DNA of 64,000 nucleotides from Euclidia mi. Taxonomy: Eukaryota; Arthropoda; Insecta; Lepidoptera; Erebidae. This document shows, one piece after another, positions 8,438 to 17,856 of the stretch (its first letter is position 1; each line of letters opens with the position of its first letter). A program made the translations under genes and the position numbers. The notes below the pieces were generated by a model. It was not told the origin of the DNA. It saw only the letters and a program-made list of their open reading frames with translations, and did not search any database. Location of the stretch: contig OX123209.2 in the NCBI GenBank assembly GCA_944739405.2, forward strand, positions 9,927,217-9,991,216. The letters are read 5' to 3'.

Positions 8438-11373
8438 AAGTAGTGCAGCCGGTGGCGGGACGCTGTACAACGCACAACCGTCTCATAGTATGTGATAGGA
8501 CTACAGGTATGAGATTTTTAATTGATACCGGTGCGAATGTGTCCGTCATACCAGTGAATAGAAATCGTTTAAACAAGTACAGTGATAAATCTAATTTTAA
8601 CTTATACGCGGCAAACGGAACTCTAATAAAAACTTATGGTGTTAGAACATTAACATTAAATTTGGGCTTGAGACGTCCCTACATTTGGGATTTTATAGTA
8701 GCAGAAGTCAGTCAGCCGATATTGGGCGCAGATTTTTTAATGCAAAATAAATTACTTGTAGATATAAGTGGACGACGTCTCTTAGACCAAATAACTAGTT
8801 TAAGTGTTATAGGATCGATTGTAAAGTGGAAGGGATCATCGTTAAGTACAATTAATAACAATAGTATATACTCTGATTTACTTTTACAATTTCCGGAGAT
8901 AACTAAACCTGTTTGTTTTAAGGAAAACGCTCCTTATTCTATGTTTCATCATATTGAAACCACCGGTCCTCCGGTATTCGCGCCTGCTAGGCCATTAGTA
9001 CCCGAGAGGTACGTTAAAGTCAAGGAAGAGTTTCGGCGTATGCAGGAGTTAGGTATTTGCAGGCCGTCGAAGAGTCCTTGGGCAAGTCCCCTACACGTCG
9101 TACCTAAAAAGGATGGGCAGTTACGTCCGTGCGGCGATTATAGGGCCTTGAATGTTATAACTAAGCCGGATAGGTACCCCATACCGCGAATTAATGATTT
9201 TACATACATCCTAGGTAATAAGACAACTTTCTCTCGTTTAAACATAAACAGAGCATATCATAATTTATTAGTAGCGCCGGAAGATGTCGAGAAAACCGCG
9301 ATTACTACACCATTCGGACTATACGAGTTTATGCATATGACCTTTGGGTTAAGAAATGCGGCTCAGACATTTCAGCGGAATATGAATAATTCTGTTTTTC
9401 AGGGATTAGAAGAAGAATTTAGGCAGGAAGGCGATGATTTAGATTTTAATTTTTATTTTTGTTATATCGATGACGTTTTGGTGGCTAGCAAAACAGCGGA
9501 AATTCATAAGCGTCACTTAAAAGCGATTTTCGAATGGTTGGATAAGTTCGGTATTACTATCAATTTATCGAAATGTTGCTTTGGCCAAACAAAATTAGAA
9601 TTTCTTGGCTATGAAATTACGCCAGAAGGGATTAGCCCGCTGCCAAATAAAGTACAGGCAATTTCAGAATTTCCGAAACCCAAAACTATTGACGAGTTGA
9701 GGCGTTTCTTGGGAATGGTGAATTTTTGTAGGTCTAGTTTGCCTAGGGCCGCGGAATATCAATCAGTATTAAACAGATATTTACAAAACGCGAAAAAGAA
9801 AGACAAATCGCTCGTTCAGTGGACGGACGAAGCGGATGCAGCGTTCGCAAAATGTAAAAGTAGCCTACAGAATGCAATTGTGTTGTGTTACCCAATAGCA
9901 AATGCGGAGCTTGCAATTATGTGTGACGCGTCCAATAACTGCGTTGGTAGCGCATTACAGATAAGGGTCGGCACACACTGGCGTCCATTAGGTTATTTTT
10001 CTAAGAAACTTAGTGATGCTCAACTAAAATATAGTACCTATGATAGGGAACTTTTAGGGATATATTTATCAGTGCAACATTTTAGGTATATAGTAGAAGG
10101 TAGACCGTTTATTATTTACACTGACCATAAACCGCTTGTATACGCGTTTTCGAAAAAACCCAGCGATAAAGAGACGCCTAGACGGGTTAGGCAGCTCCTC
10201 TTTATCAGTGAGTTTTCTACGGACATACGGCATATTAGCGGTTCTGACAATGTTGTTGCAGACGCGTTATCGCGCGTTTCGACGATTGCATGTCCGACTG
10301 CGCTCGACTTCGCAGAATTAGCATTAGCGCAACGTACGGACAAAGAATTGCGTAGGTTGTTATCGGAACCTAGCGAGCGGTTGCAATTTAAAGGAATTGT
10401 TTTGCCGGACGGTCAGGATGAAATTACATGTGAGGTGTCAACTAACGTCGCCAGGCCGTACCTACCTGTAGACTTTAGGAAAAAGGCATTCCACGTGGTT
10501 CATGACATGTCTCATCATGGGAATCGAACAACTAGGAAATTAGTTGCATCTAACTATTTTTGGCCTAATATGAATGTCGATGTTCGAAATTGGACCAAAA
10601 CCTGTATTCCATGTCAGAAGTCGAAGGTTATCAGACATACGGTTTCTGGACTTGGACAGTTTCAGGCTAGCGATCGGTTCGAACACATACACGTGGATTT
10701 AGTTGGTCCATTACCTATATCACCTGAGGGTTACAGGTATTGTTTGACGGTAATAGATCGCACCACGGGTTGGCCGGAAGTATACGCATTGAAAGATATT
10801 AATGCTACTACGATAGCCCGATCACTGTATGAAAATTGGATAACGCGTTATGGCTGTCCTGTTAGGATCACTACTGACCAGGGCAGGCAGTTTGAGAGTA
10901 GTCTATTTACCGAGCTAATGCAATATTTAGGTATAAATAAATTAAGAACTACGGCCTATCACCCGCAAGGGAACGGCGCCGTAGAGAGATTTCATCGTGT
11001 GTTGAAAGCAGCTCTCATGGCTCGCAGGGAGAAAGGTACCTGGGTCCAGGAGCTGAATACCACTTTGTTTGCATTGCGGGCCACACCACGTAGCGATACG
11101 GGAGTTAGCGCCGCTGAGTTAGTATTCGGTAAAACGTTAAGGTTACCCGGTGATTTTTACGGCAGTAAAAACATAAAAGTTAGCGATTCGAATGAATATG
11201 TAATCATGGTTAGGGAAGCTATTAGAAATCTTATACCAAGACCGACAAAGCAACGCGATTCACGTAACATTTTCGTGCACTCGGATTTGCGTACATGTTC
11301 ACATGTATTTGTATGGGTTGATTTAGTTAAAAATCGTTACAGCCACCCTATGATGGTCCTTATAAGGTCATAG
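8428..11373 (+). CDS. pol: Gypsy Pol polyprotein, frameshifted near its end
   Basis: Read by -1 shift from gag. Domains in order: aspartic protease (LIDTGANVS near 8520), reverse transcriptase with YIDD (about 9460), RNase H (MCDASNN near 9920, TDHKPL near 10120), then integrase with an H-H-C-C zinc motif (10494-10620) and a DD35E core (HVDLVGP, TTDQGRQF, and the Glu of VERFH 35 residues later). The frame is open for more than 960 codons. Near 11348 one base appears missing: integrase-like coding continues in another frame to 11621, so the integrase tail is lost in this copy. Confidence 0.9.
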   Translation, partial: GKLEVVQPVAGRCTTHNRLIVCDRTTGMRFLIDTGANVSVIPVNRNRLNKYSDKSNFNLYAANGTLIKTYGVRTLTLNLGLRRPYIWDFIVAEVSQPILGADFLMQNKLLVDISGRRLLDQITSLSVIGSIVKWKGSSLSTINNNSIYSDLLLQFPEITKPVCFKENAPYSMFHHIETTGPPVFAPARPLVPERYVKVKEEFRRMQELGICRPSKSPWASPLHVVPKKDGQLRPCGDYRALNVITKPDRYPIPRINDFTYILGNKTTFSRLNINRAYHNLLVAPEDVEKTAITTPFGLYEFMHMTFGLRNAAQTFQRNMNNSVFQGLEEEFRQEGDDLDFNFYFCYIDDVLVASKTAEIHKRHLKAIFEWLDKFGITINLSKCCFGQTKLEFLGYEITPEGISPLPNKVQAISEFPKPKTIDELRRFLGMVNFCRSSLPRAAEYQSVLNRYLQNAKKKDKSLVQWTDEADAAFAKCKSSLQNAIVLCYPIANAELAIMCDASNNCVGSALQIRVGTHWRPLGYFSKKLSDAQLKYSTYDRELLGIYLSVQHFRYIVEGRPFIIYTDHKPLVYAFSKKPSDKETPRRVRQLLFISEFSTDIRHISGSDNVVADALSRVSTIACPTALDFAELALAQRTDKELRRLLSEPSERLQFKGIVLPDGQDEITCEVSTNVARPYLPVDFRKKAFHVVHDMSHHGNRTTRKLVASNYFWPNMNVDVRNWTKTCIPCQKSKVIRHTVSGLGQFQASDRFEHIHVDLVGPLPISPEGYRYCLTVIDRTTGWPEVYALKDINATTIARSLYENWITRYGCPVRITTDQGRQFESSLFTELMQYLGINKLRTTAYHPQGNGAVERFHRVLKAALMARREKGTWVQELNTTLFALRATPRSDTGVSAAELVFGKTLRLPGDFYGSKNIKVSDSNEYVIMVREAIRNLIPRPTKQRDSRNIFVHSDLRTCSHVFVWVDLVKNRYSHPMMVLIRS

Positions 11374-11621
11374 ACAGGTGTGACAAGTATTTTAGATTGC
11401 AAATACATGATAGTCAGGTAAATGTATCAATAGATAGGCTCAAACCGGCCTACATACTTAACTATGATCCCATTTCGCTAGACGAACAATGTAAACATAG
11501 TAACATAAATAAATCTAGTGGTAATAATAATCTTAGTAATGACGAGTCCGGTAACAAACCGATAACTCGGACCACACGTAGCGGTAGAGCTATCAAGCGA
11601 CCGATAAGGTTCGCAGAATGA
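11374..11621 (+). pseudogene. Out-of-frame end of Gypsy Pol
   Basis: This is the C-terminal tail of the integrase, one frame away from the main pol ORF, including the RLKPAYI segment common at the end of Gypsy integrases and a basic TRSGRAIKRP stretch. The break lies near 11346-11350. Confidence 0.7.
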
Positions 11622-12184
11622 ACTATAACGAGACTCGCAGTATAGTGAGTGCCGTAGATGTCTTGCACAGGTTTGATTCCTGTACGAGGTAAAAAGTTAG
11701 TGGCAAGTTATATCCGCCGAACCCAAGACATAGTCGTAGGGCTAACTTCATAACCTATATACAAAAGCTATTTTTGTAATTGAATTTTATTGTGTTTATT
11801 TTATTTGTGTGTGACATACCTTATATACGACAGTAATGCTGTGAATGAAATTCATATCTATTATTGTTCGACCAGTGCGAAATAATACTTATGATACTTT
11901 AACCACTGCGCTATTGTCGCATATACAGATACTTACTTATTTTGTTATTGTGTAAAATATGTGTTGCAATCTAAATGTATAACTTATAACATTTTATTGC
12001 AGTATTGCAATATGTGTAATTAGGCTATGAAATATAGCAATGTTTCACTTTAGTGAATCAAATACTGACACATCAATTTTTACATGAGTTTTATGTTAAT
12101 TATTTTACTGTATGTTTTATTCATTCTGTAGCCAGACTTTGCTTGCTAACAGTAAATATTTTATTGTGTATTCACGTGTCTAAG

Positions 12185-12469
12185 ATGGGTTATAGCCAAA
12201 GTAAACCCGAACATAACAATGTTGCAATTACACAAAGTGTGTCTAATGAAGTAATAGACCAAAGATTAAATGGGTTGGAAATTATTATAATGGTATTCGC
12301 TATATTGTTAGGACTTGTGTGCCTGTTTCTGTTGCGAAACCAATGCAAGAAGCGGGTGCGAGATTGGTTCCGTAAGGAAGCCGCCGTGGCCGGGTGGTCA
12401 CCGCCGGTGGTCAAAGTGCACACCGTGCAACCTGCAGCTACGTCGCATAATGCAGACGTGTATCAGTAA
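12185..12469 (+). CDS. Accessory membrane ORF downstream of pol
   Basis: 94 residues if started at the ATG at 12185; the frame extends upstream to 12053. It begins MGYSQSK, which fits the N-myristoylation pattern (Gly2, Ser6, Lys7). It has one hydrophobic span (LEIIIMVFAILLGLVCLFLL) and then a basic tail (KKRVRDWFRKE) with a Pro-rich end. A membrane anchor facing the cytoplasm is inferred. It sits between pol and the 3' LTR, where some elements carry env, but it is far too short and shows no signal peptide, cysteine pattern or fusion region of an envelope. Function unknown. Confidence 0.65.
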   Translation: MGYSQSKPEHNNVAITQSVSNEVIDQRLNGLEIIIMVFAILLGLVCLFLLRNQCKKRVRDWFRKEAAVAGWSPPVVKVHTVQPAATSHNADVYQ

Positions 12470-12665
12470 GAAACATATTGTAAAATTTACGTTATCTGGA
12501 CATGTAAACGTACAGTGAATTTGTAATAAAGTTTAAAGTGACATTAGTGAGTAATGTAAACGCTCTGAAATTAAGTTTTCCATTTGTATTTGTTAAAAAA
12601 AATGAGTGTTTTAGTATTGTTTTATATAAATTATAAAGTAGCTTCTTTCAAAAAAAGGGGGCTAA

Positions 12666-12888
12666 TTTAGGGACACACGTACCACGATAACATTATATAA
12701 ATATACACTTTTGAATGTGTGTGTTACTGCACGCGGCTGCGTCCGCACCATTTTGATTTATAGCGCCAGTCGCAAATAAACCTTTGTTTCGAAGTAACGT
12801 TGTTCATATTCCGCTCCCTCGCATCAACCTCGAACACGATAGTAAGATACAGCATTTCAATTGACCATAATTGGGCTGAGACTTTACA
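12666..12888 (+). repeat. 3' LTR of the Gypsy element
   Basis: It is preceded by the purine tract AAAAAAGGGGG (about 12651). It differs from the 5' LTR at roughly four sites, including the second base, and is followed by the target duplication GTTT. Confidence 0.9.
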
Positions 12889-12892
12889 GTTT

Positions 12893-13110
12893 CATCTATA
12901 TGAGACCTGCATAATATTCGGCCACTATTATTGCGAGTGGCCTAGGAGTGGCCTTCCAGAGCTCAGACACAGTACAGGTGCTCGGGCAAGCTGGCGAGAG
13001 TACCATAGTAAATAAAATTGTACCAAACACCAATAAAATATTCCTGATATTCATTACATTAATTAATATAATATATTTCACTTACTAACAAATTTAAACG
13101 GGTTTAAAAT
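12893..13110. other. Interspersed repeat fragment, unassigned
   Basis: No protein is recognised. It joins the sequence left of the Gypsy element (CTTCTTCTTCGTGTCAATG) and looks like one repeat unit cut by the Gypsy insertion. Confidence 0.35.
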
Positions 13111-13120
13111 AGTTTTTTCT

Positions 13121-13374
13121 ATAGACTCACGCCTGTATCCCAGAAAGCGTAGGCAGACGTCTAATATTACACCCACATTTCGCCATGAATTTAAGGCTCC
13201 AAGTAATAGGGGGCGAGCCTATTGCCGTTACCGGGCACATCAACAGACTCCGTGTTACTGTGAATTCGGAAAATCCAGTAACACTTTTTGCCCGACCCGG
13301 GAATCGAACCCAGGACCTCCGATCAGAAGTCGTGTATGCGGCTATCCACTGGGCCACGGAGGCAGTCAACGTTT
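13121..13374 (-). repeat. SINE family 1, full length
   Basis: On the minus strand the tRNA-like head carries a canonical A box (TGGCCCAGTGG) and B box (GGTTCGATTCC), then the family body, ending at ACTCACGCCTGTATCC. It would have been transcribed by RNA polymerase III and copied by a LINE. Confidence 0.85.
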
Positions 13375-13404
13375 AAAATAGTGCCTACTAATATTACTAT
13401 CTTC

Positions 13405-13613
13405 TTCTTAATATATAAAATTCTTGCGTTACTGACTGACTGACAGACACGCTACAGCCGAAGCTATTGGGCGCAGGAAGTTGAAATTTGGCATGTATGT
13501 TCCTTGGGGACCGTAGGGGTGCACTAAGAAGGGATTTCCCGAAATGTCCACGGGATCGGCCAAAACGGGTAAATTAAAAAAAATTCAGGCGTAGCTGCTG
13601 GCGTCCTCTAGTT
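13405..13613 (+). repeat. Helitron-like short repeat, copy 1
   Basis: It starts near TATATAAAATTCTTGCG and contains GGGATTTCCCGAAAT and CCACGGGATCGG. It ends GGCGTCCTCTAG followed by T, like the CTRR end and A/T target of Helitrons. Other copies: 13993-14208, 27114-27323, 29276-29487 (-). Confidence 0.6.
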
Positions 13614-13797
13614 CATTATATTTTCAGTGATCCCGGCTCATAAGAAGGTGCAAAAATCAAATACTGCAGAATATTTCAAAATAATTTATTGTAAACGAAA
13701 AGCTGGGAATGCGTATTTAGGGCGGAAAAAACTTTTACAAGAAATAGTTCAACAGAAAAAAGAACATAATTTAAAAATGTATAGTTTAAATAAATGA

Positions 13798-13992
13798 GTA
13801 TTAATAATAACTATTGGTATTTTATTAAGTTCTAGTTTTCAGTAAATATGAGGTCTTTTATCCAATATTATAAAAAAGCAATGTTCTTTACATTTATTTA
13901 AGAATAGGCAAAATAAAGTATAAAAATAGCTCAGTTGTTTGACTTGTGTGAAAGTCACAAGATGGGAGAAGAGAGTAGGAAATTAATGAATA
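13798..13992. other. AT-rich spacer
   Basis: 3' flank of the Myb/SANT terminal exon; nothing else seen. Confidence 0.3.
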
Positions 13993-14208
13993 GCTATATA
14001 TATAAAATGCTTGCGTTAATGACTGACTGATAGACAAGCTACTGCCCAAACCTTAAGGTGCAAATAGATACTGAAGTTTGGCGTGTACCTTTGTATACAT
14101 TGGAGACCGTAGAGCTGAACTAAAAAGGGATTTCCCGAAATTCCCACGGGACTAATCAGAAACGGTTAAATTATAAACAAATTTGCGGGCGAAACTGCGG
14201 GCATCCTC
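13993..14208 (+). repeat. Helitron-like short repeat, copy 2 (diverged)
   Basis: Same family as 13405-13613 (ACTGACTGA, GGGATTTCCCGAAAT), with a different terminal part, GCGGGCGAAACTGCGGGC. It is more decayed. Confidence 0.55.
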
Positions 14209-14551
14209 ATCCTCCACAAATGTGATGAAGTTAAATAAAATTACACTTAAGAAAATACAGTATTTACAAAAGCTGTTCTCACAGATCTTTCGGCGTTTGG
14301 TAAAGTTGTATGTGAAGTGCCTTCATCCAATTCTATGCATATATTATGCAGCACTGCACATGCTACAATTATCTGAAGGGCTGTGGATGTTTTATTTAAG
14401 GTTATGCCTTTCTCCAAACAAGGAAAATGACGTTTCCATACACCAAAGCACCTCTCCACTGTGTTCCTCGTAGTAATATGGCTCCTATTGTAAGCTTCTT
14501 CTCCATGGGTTCGAGGTTGCAAAATTGGAGTCAGTAAAAAAAATTATTATA

Positions 14552-15843
14552 CGAGGGTCAAACTGAAAGTTCTTAGAACTGGCCACTTATAAACAATATA
14601 ATAAAAAAAATATTCTAAAATTTGAAAATAGAACTCTTTGCCAATATTACTGAGTATATATTTCATTCATTTGTCATTTGTTTTACGATTTGGCGGCAAA
14701 TTGAAAATTGTCTGTGTCACGTCAACATGAATTTAACACGAGAAAATTTTCGTGCAATGATTTTTTATGACTTTCGATGTCATTTAAGTCAACAAGAAAG
14801 TTATGATAGACTACGATTGGCCTTTCACGATGAAGCCCCATCTCGTGCGACTGTTTACAACTGGTTTAATGAGTTTAAACGTGGTCGCACTAATCTCACT
14901 GATGATGTACGTGAGGGACGGCCTTCTACGGCGACGACTGAAAATAATATCTGTGTTGTGCGGCGTATGATAGAGACTGACAAAAGAGTGACCTATCAGC
15001 AGATTCGGACAAGCTTAGGCATCGGTATGAGTCAAGTGCACAAAATCCTCCACGAACATTTAGCGGTCAGGAAGCTTTACGCCCGGTGGATACCTCATAA
15101 TTTGACTAAGGCTCAAAAACTCCATCGTGTGGATTGGTGCCGTAAAATGATTGAAAGATTTAACGGAGGTGACTCAAATGCTGTGTTCGACATACTAACA
15201 GGTGACGAAAGCTGGATTTACTGTTATGATCCTGAAACCAAAAGACAATCTGCTCAGTGGGTGTTTCCTTTCGAGGAGTTGCCAACTAAAGTGAAGAGAG
15301 ATCGAAGTGCGGGAAAAAAATGGTGGCCTCGTTCTTTGGAAGGATAGGTCATTTCGCAACAATTGTGTTAGAGGATCAAAAAACAGTTTCTGCAGAATGG
15401 TACACTACCAATTGTTTGCCACTTGTCTTGGAAAAAGTTCGAGAGAAACGACCTCGCAGTAGGATCCTCCTTCACCACGACAACGCCTCGTCGCACACCG
15501 CCAAGCGAACGATCGACTATTTGGCGACATCAAACGTTGAATTACTGGGTCACCCGCCGTATAGCCCCGACCTCGCGCCTTGTGATTTTTATTTATTTCC
15601 AAAAATTAAAGAAAAACTTAAAGGAAAGCGGTTTATGAATGCTGAAGAAGCGGTGGCTGCGTATCGCGATGCCATTGAAGAGACCCCTAAGGACGAGTGG
15701 GCAAAGTGCTTTTCCCAGTGGTTCCATCGCATGCAGCGGTGTATTGACGTCAATGGACAATATTTTGAAAAGATATAATAAAACTAATAACTGGCTAATG
15801 TAATCAGTTTTTGATTTTCTAAGAACTTTCAGTTTGACCCTCG
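14552..15843 (+). mobile_element. Mariner transposon, copy A
   Basis: TIRs CGAGGGTCAAACTGAAAG and its complement, with TA at 14550-14551. The right side shows a few extra bases before the next TA. It is almost identical to copy B (32390-33683) and was inserted into the Harbinger transposase. Confidence 0.9.
14727..15778 (+). pseudogene. Mariner transposase copy A, one-base frameshift
   Basis: Starting at MNLTRENF it carries the paired HTH region (QQESYDRLRLAF.., SRATVYNWF) and the first catalytic Asp in LTGDESWIY. The frame is then lost at a run of seven A's near 15315; copy B has eight. After the slip the second Asp (HHDNASSHT) and third Asp (LAPCDFYLF) follow in the new frame. The two are 34 residues apart, as in DD34D mariners. 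Apart from this, only about three residues differ from copy B. Confidence 0.9.
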
Positions 15844-16870
15844 CAGTACCTACCCACTGTCTCCTAGCAGATGGTAGTTGCCATATCTATCTGCCCATTT
15901 CGAAATCTGCACATAAGTGGGAATTGTTAAAAATAGTGCAGTCATGCACAGATCCAGGCCAACGAGCAATGATGTCTCTTATTTTTAAAGATGCATCACA
16001 TACAATTTGGACATTTATTGAGAAATATCCCTTCCTGCACTGGTATAGTTCAGATAGGTGACCTCCTCTGCTAATAATTTTTATATGAGTATAATCCAAT
16101 GCGCCCGCTACACGTGGAAATCCATCAATTGCATAGAAGCTCTTTGGAGTTTGACGTAGAACTTCCCTGTTTGGCATTTGAATATATGTGGAGCTTAATT
16201 TTGCAAGAGCTTGGGAAACTTTTTGCACAAGCCGACACACTGTAGACTTGTGTATATTTATTAAATCCCCCAAGACCTGTTGAAATGATCCTGTGGCAAA
16301 AAATCTCAACCAAATTAAAAGTTGTGTCAGGGCATCAATAGATTTGTTTCTTTGGGTCATGGGTTCCAGATCTAGGATGTTTTTTAGTTGCAGCACGGCT
16401 TCTTTAGAAACTCTGTATCTACTACAAATTTTTTCTCCGTCATGCATTGCAAATAAATTTACTCTACCGGGAATTTGACGCCGAGAAAAATCTTTTTCAG
16501 GATCAGATAACGACGAAAGACTAGTGACAGACATAATTGATGTATTTTCACCGTAAAGCACTTCAATCGCGAAGAAAATACTAAATATATATAGATAAAC
16601 TCCACAACAATAAGCCTTAATAGCTCACTGAGCTCAAATTAGATTTTAAAATTCACATCTGTCATATTTAAAATTCTCACGTGTCAATTCACGCTAATGG
16701 CTGTTTGTGCAACGTAAAACGCGCTTTAATGTAAACTTAAACTCTTTTTAAATTAAATTTAATAAAGGATAAAATTTTACAAGAATTTGACTTTGTGCAA
16801 CGACTTAATAATAAATTATGGTTTAGTCTCGTTTTAAAATTTTAAATATCGTTTCTGCAACCGGCTGTTT

Positions 16871-17240
16871 GTTGGCACAGGCAAAATTAGAAACCCCAAA
16901 ATTTTTTTAATTTCTTTGGCAATGTTACAGATATCCTACAAAATGATTTTACAAGTACAATGTTTTGGATTCAGCAGTTGGATGCCAACAAGGTGACGCT
17001 CTTGGACCAGTCATTTTAGTTTAGCCATACACCCCATTATTCAGCAAATAAATTCAAAATTCAATGTGTGGTTCTTAGATGATGGAACCCTGGGAGGCGA
17101 TTTAGACACTATATTACAAGACATGGCTTTTCTAAAAAATAAAGTCTCATCCATTGGCTTAGAACTAAATTATAGTAAATGTGAACTTTTTATAAATACA
17201 ACAGACTTATGGGCATCCCCTATTTTACATTATGTATATA
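16871..17240 (+). pseudogene. Non-LTR reverse transcriptase, part 2 (motifs B and C)
   Basis: Continuation of 2380-2797. It reads LLAQAKLETPK, then motif B VGCQQGDALGPV and motif C with LDDGTLGG, followed by IGLELNYSKCE. The catalytic pair is LDD, common in this RT group. There are frameshifts around 16910 and 17020. Confidence 0.8.
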
Positions 17241-17856
17241 CACACATCTCACACTCAACATAACATAATAATATATATATTTACATAATATAATATTACC
17301 ATTTATCTACTCAACACACATATTTACAACATTTAAATAATATACCTATTTATATTTATTATAATTCCCTTATGTTATATATGTACACATACTAAACAAA
17401 CAAACATCCAAATCAACATTATATATTTACATACAAACAGTACACATTACAAATACACTACACATAAACTATAATCCGGCAATGTCGGATGATGCGGTGT
17501 ACGGTGCAATGGAACCGAGCATAAGGAATAGGCCGCTTTATTTATCAAAGCTCGGTCACTACTGCATCCGGTAGTTCAATAGATCGTTAACCCATTACTT
17601 GCAAAAAGCAGTCTTCCGTAATACGTTCGACGCGACGCCCATGTCATCTGCCACTAATTTATTGTGCCCCTACCGCACATATTTTATAATCGTGAAATTA
17701 ATTTTCTTTATTTCTTTACTTTCGTTCTTTCTCTTCCTTTCGGAACTTTATGTGTATTGTGAACGTTATTGTGTACTTGTGACTTTCCGTATCTTGTGTG
17801 TGTGACAATAAACTTTCTTCAGTGTACCGTATAAACTAGTGACTTTCATTTGTGTT
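17241..17856. mobile_element. Insertion of unknown type, possible solo LTR
   Basis: It interrupts the reverse transcriptase between its palm and thumb. The first 230 bases are very AT-rich. The rest has TATTTTATAAT and GACAATAAAC signals like an LTR promoter and polyadenylation region, but no clear target duplication was found. Confidence 0.35.

Larger units (their letters stand above)
7291..12888 (+). mobile_element. Ty3/Gypsy LTR retrotransposon, CsRn1-like
   Basis: Two 223-bp LTRs (TGT..ACA) flank gag and pol, and GTTT is duplicated at 7287-7290 and 12889-12892. The primer site TGGTGACCCC (7516-7525) fits the 3' end of tRNA-Trp. With the CHCC-type Gag zinc knuckle, this matches the CsRn1 clade as I remember it. 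The LTRs differ at about four positions, so the insertion is recent. Pol has a late frameshift, so this copy is probably not autonomous. It lies inside the Harbinger Myb gene. Confidence 0.9.
3247..13797 (+). pseudogene. Myb/SANT-like DNA-binding protein of Harbinger, split
   Basis: Exons read by eye: 3247-3320 (donor GTAAGT), 3398 to about 3570, 4535-4624, 4725-4860, 6484 to about 6760, 7123 to about 7260, and a terminal exon 13628-13797 with an acceptor after TTTTCAG. The N-terminus (GANYTPEEK, then KKEAWKEITFKYN) is a trihelix/Myb-like domain; later exons give a GGGFWKP motif and a basic C-terminal helix. Such proteins are thought to help Harbinger transposase bind and enter the nucleus. 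It is dead: stop codons fall in exons 1 and 2, exon 2 is frameshifted, and introns or exons are interrupted by Tc1, SINE, Gypsy and Helitron-like insertions. Confidence 0.65.
14247..16561 (-). pseudogene. Harbinger (PIF) transposase, split by mariner
   Basis: Part one (16561-15887) has an N-terminal helical region (LTQLLIWLRFFATGSFQQV), an HTH-like HKSTVCRLVQKVSQAL, the first catalytic Asp in AGALDYTHIKI and the second in GSVHDCTIF, as in the DDE_4 fold of HARBI1-like proteins. Part two (14522-14247) gives the C-terminal RNTVERCFGVWKRHFP with the catalytic Glu and AVLHNICIE. A mariner at 14552-15843 separates them, and an in-frame break lies near 15875. It would cut and insert Harbinger DNA at 3-bp targets; it is now dead. 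Confidence 0.85.
2798..16867. mobile_element. PIF/Harbinger transposon, heavily invaded
   Basis: The exact 16-bp termini CAGCCGGTTGCAGAAA (2798-2813) and TTTCTGCAACCGGCTG (16852-16867) are inverted repeats flanked by TTT on both sides (2795-2797 and 16868-16870). Deleting the element and one TTT rejoins the interrupted reverse transcriptase, which confirms the limits. Inside are the two genes typical of Harbinger: a Myb/SANT-like DNA-binding protein (+, from 3247) and a DDE transposase (-, 16561 to 14247), convergent. A second inverted motif, GTTGCACAAAC near 2998 and 16703, is probably subterminal. Later insertions (Tc1, SINEs, Gypsy, Helitron-like repeats, mariner, RTE fragment) swell it to 14 kb. 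Confidence 0.85.

Noticed and set aside
12053..12184. Upstream extension of the Gypsy membrane ORF as a signal peptide
   Set aside because: The MGYSQS start at 12185 has a clear myristoylation pattern; the upstream frame is AT-rich and may be incidental.
13300..13345. tRNA gene (B-box-like TCGAACCC)
   Set aside because: No full cloverleaf; it is the head of a tRNA-derived SINE. The same applies near 6920, 20528, 41338 and 60338.
2994..16714. Harbinger limits at the GTTGCACAAAC motifs with TAA flanks
   Set aside because: The longer exact repeat at 2798-2813/16852-16867 with TTT flanks also restores the interrupted RT, so the inner motifs are subterminal.
17222..17470. Matrix-attachment or origin-like AT tract
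   Set aside because: Low-complexity AT sequence alone is not evidence; it lies in an unidentified insertion.
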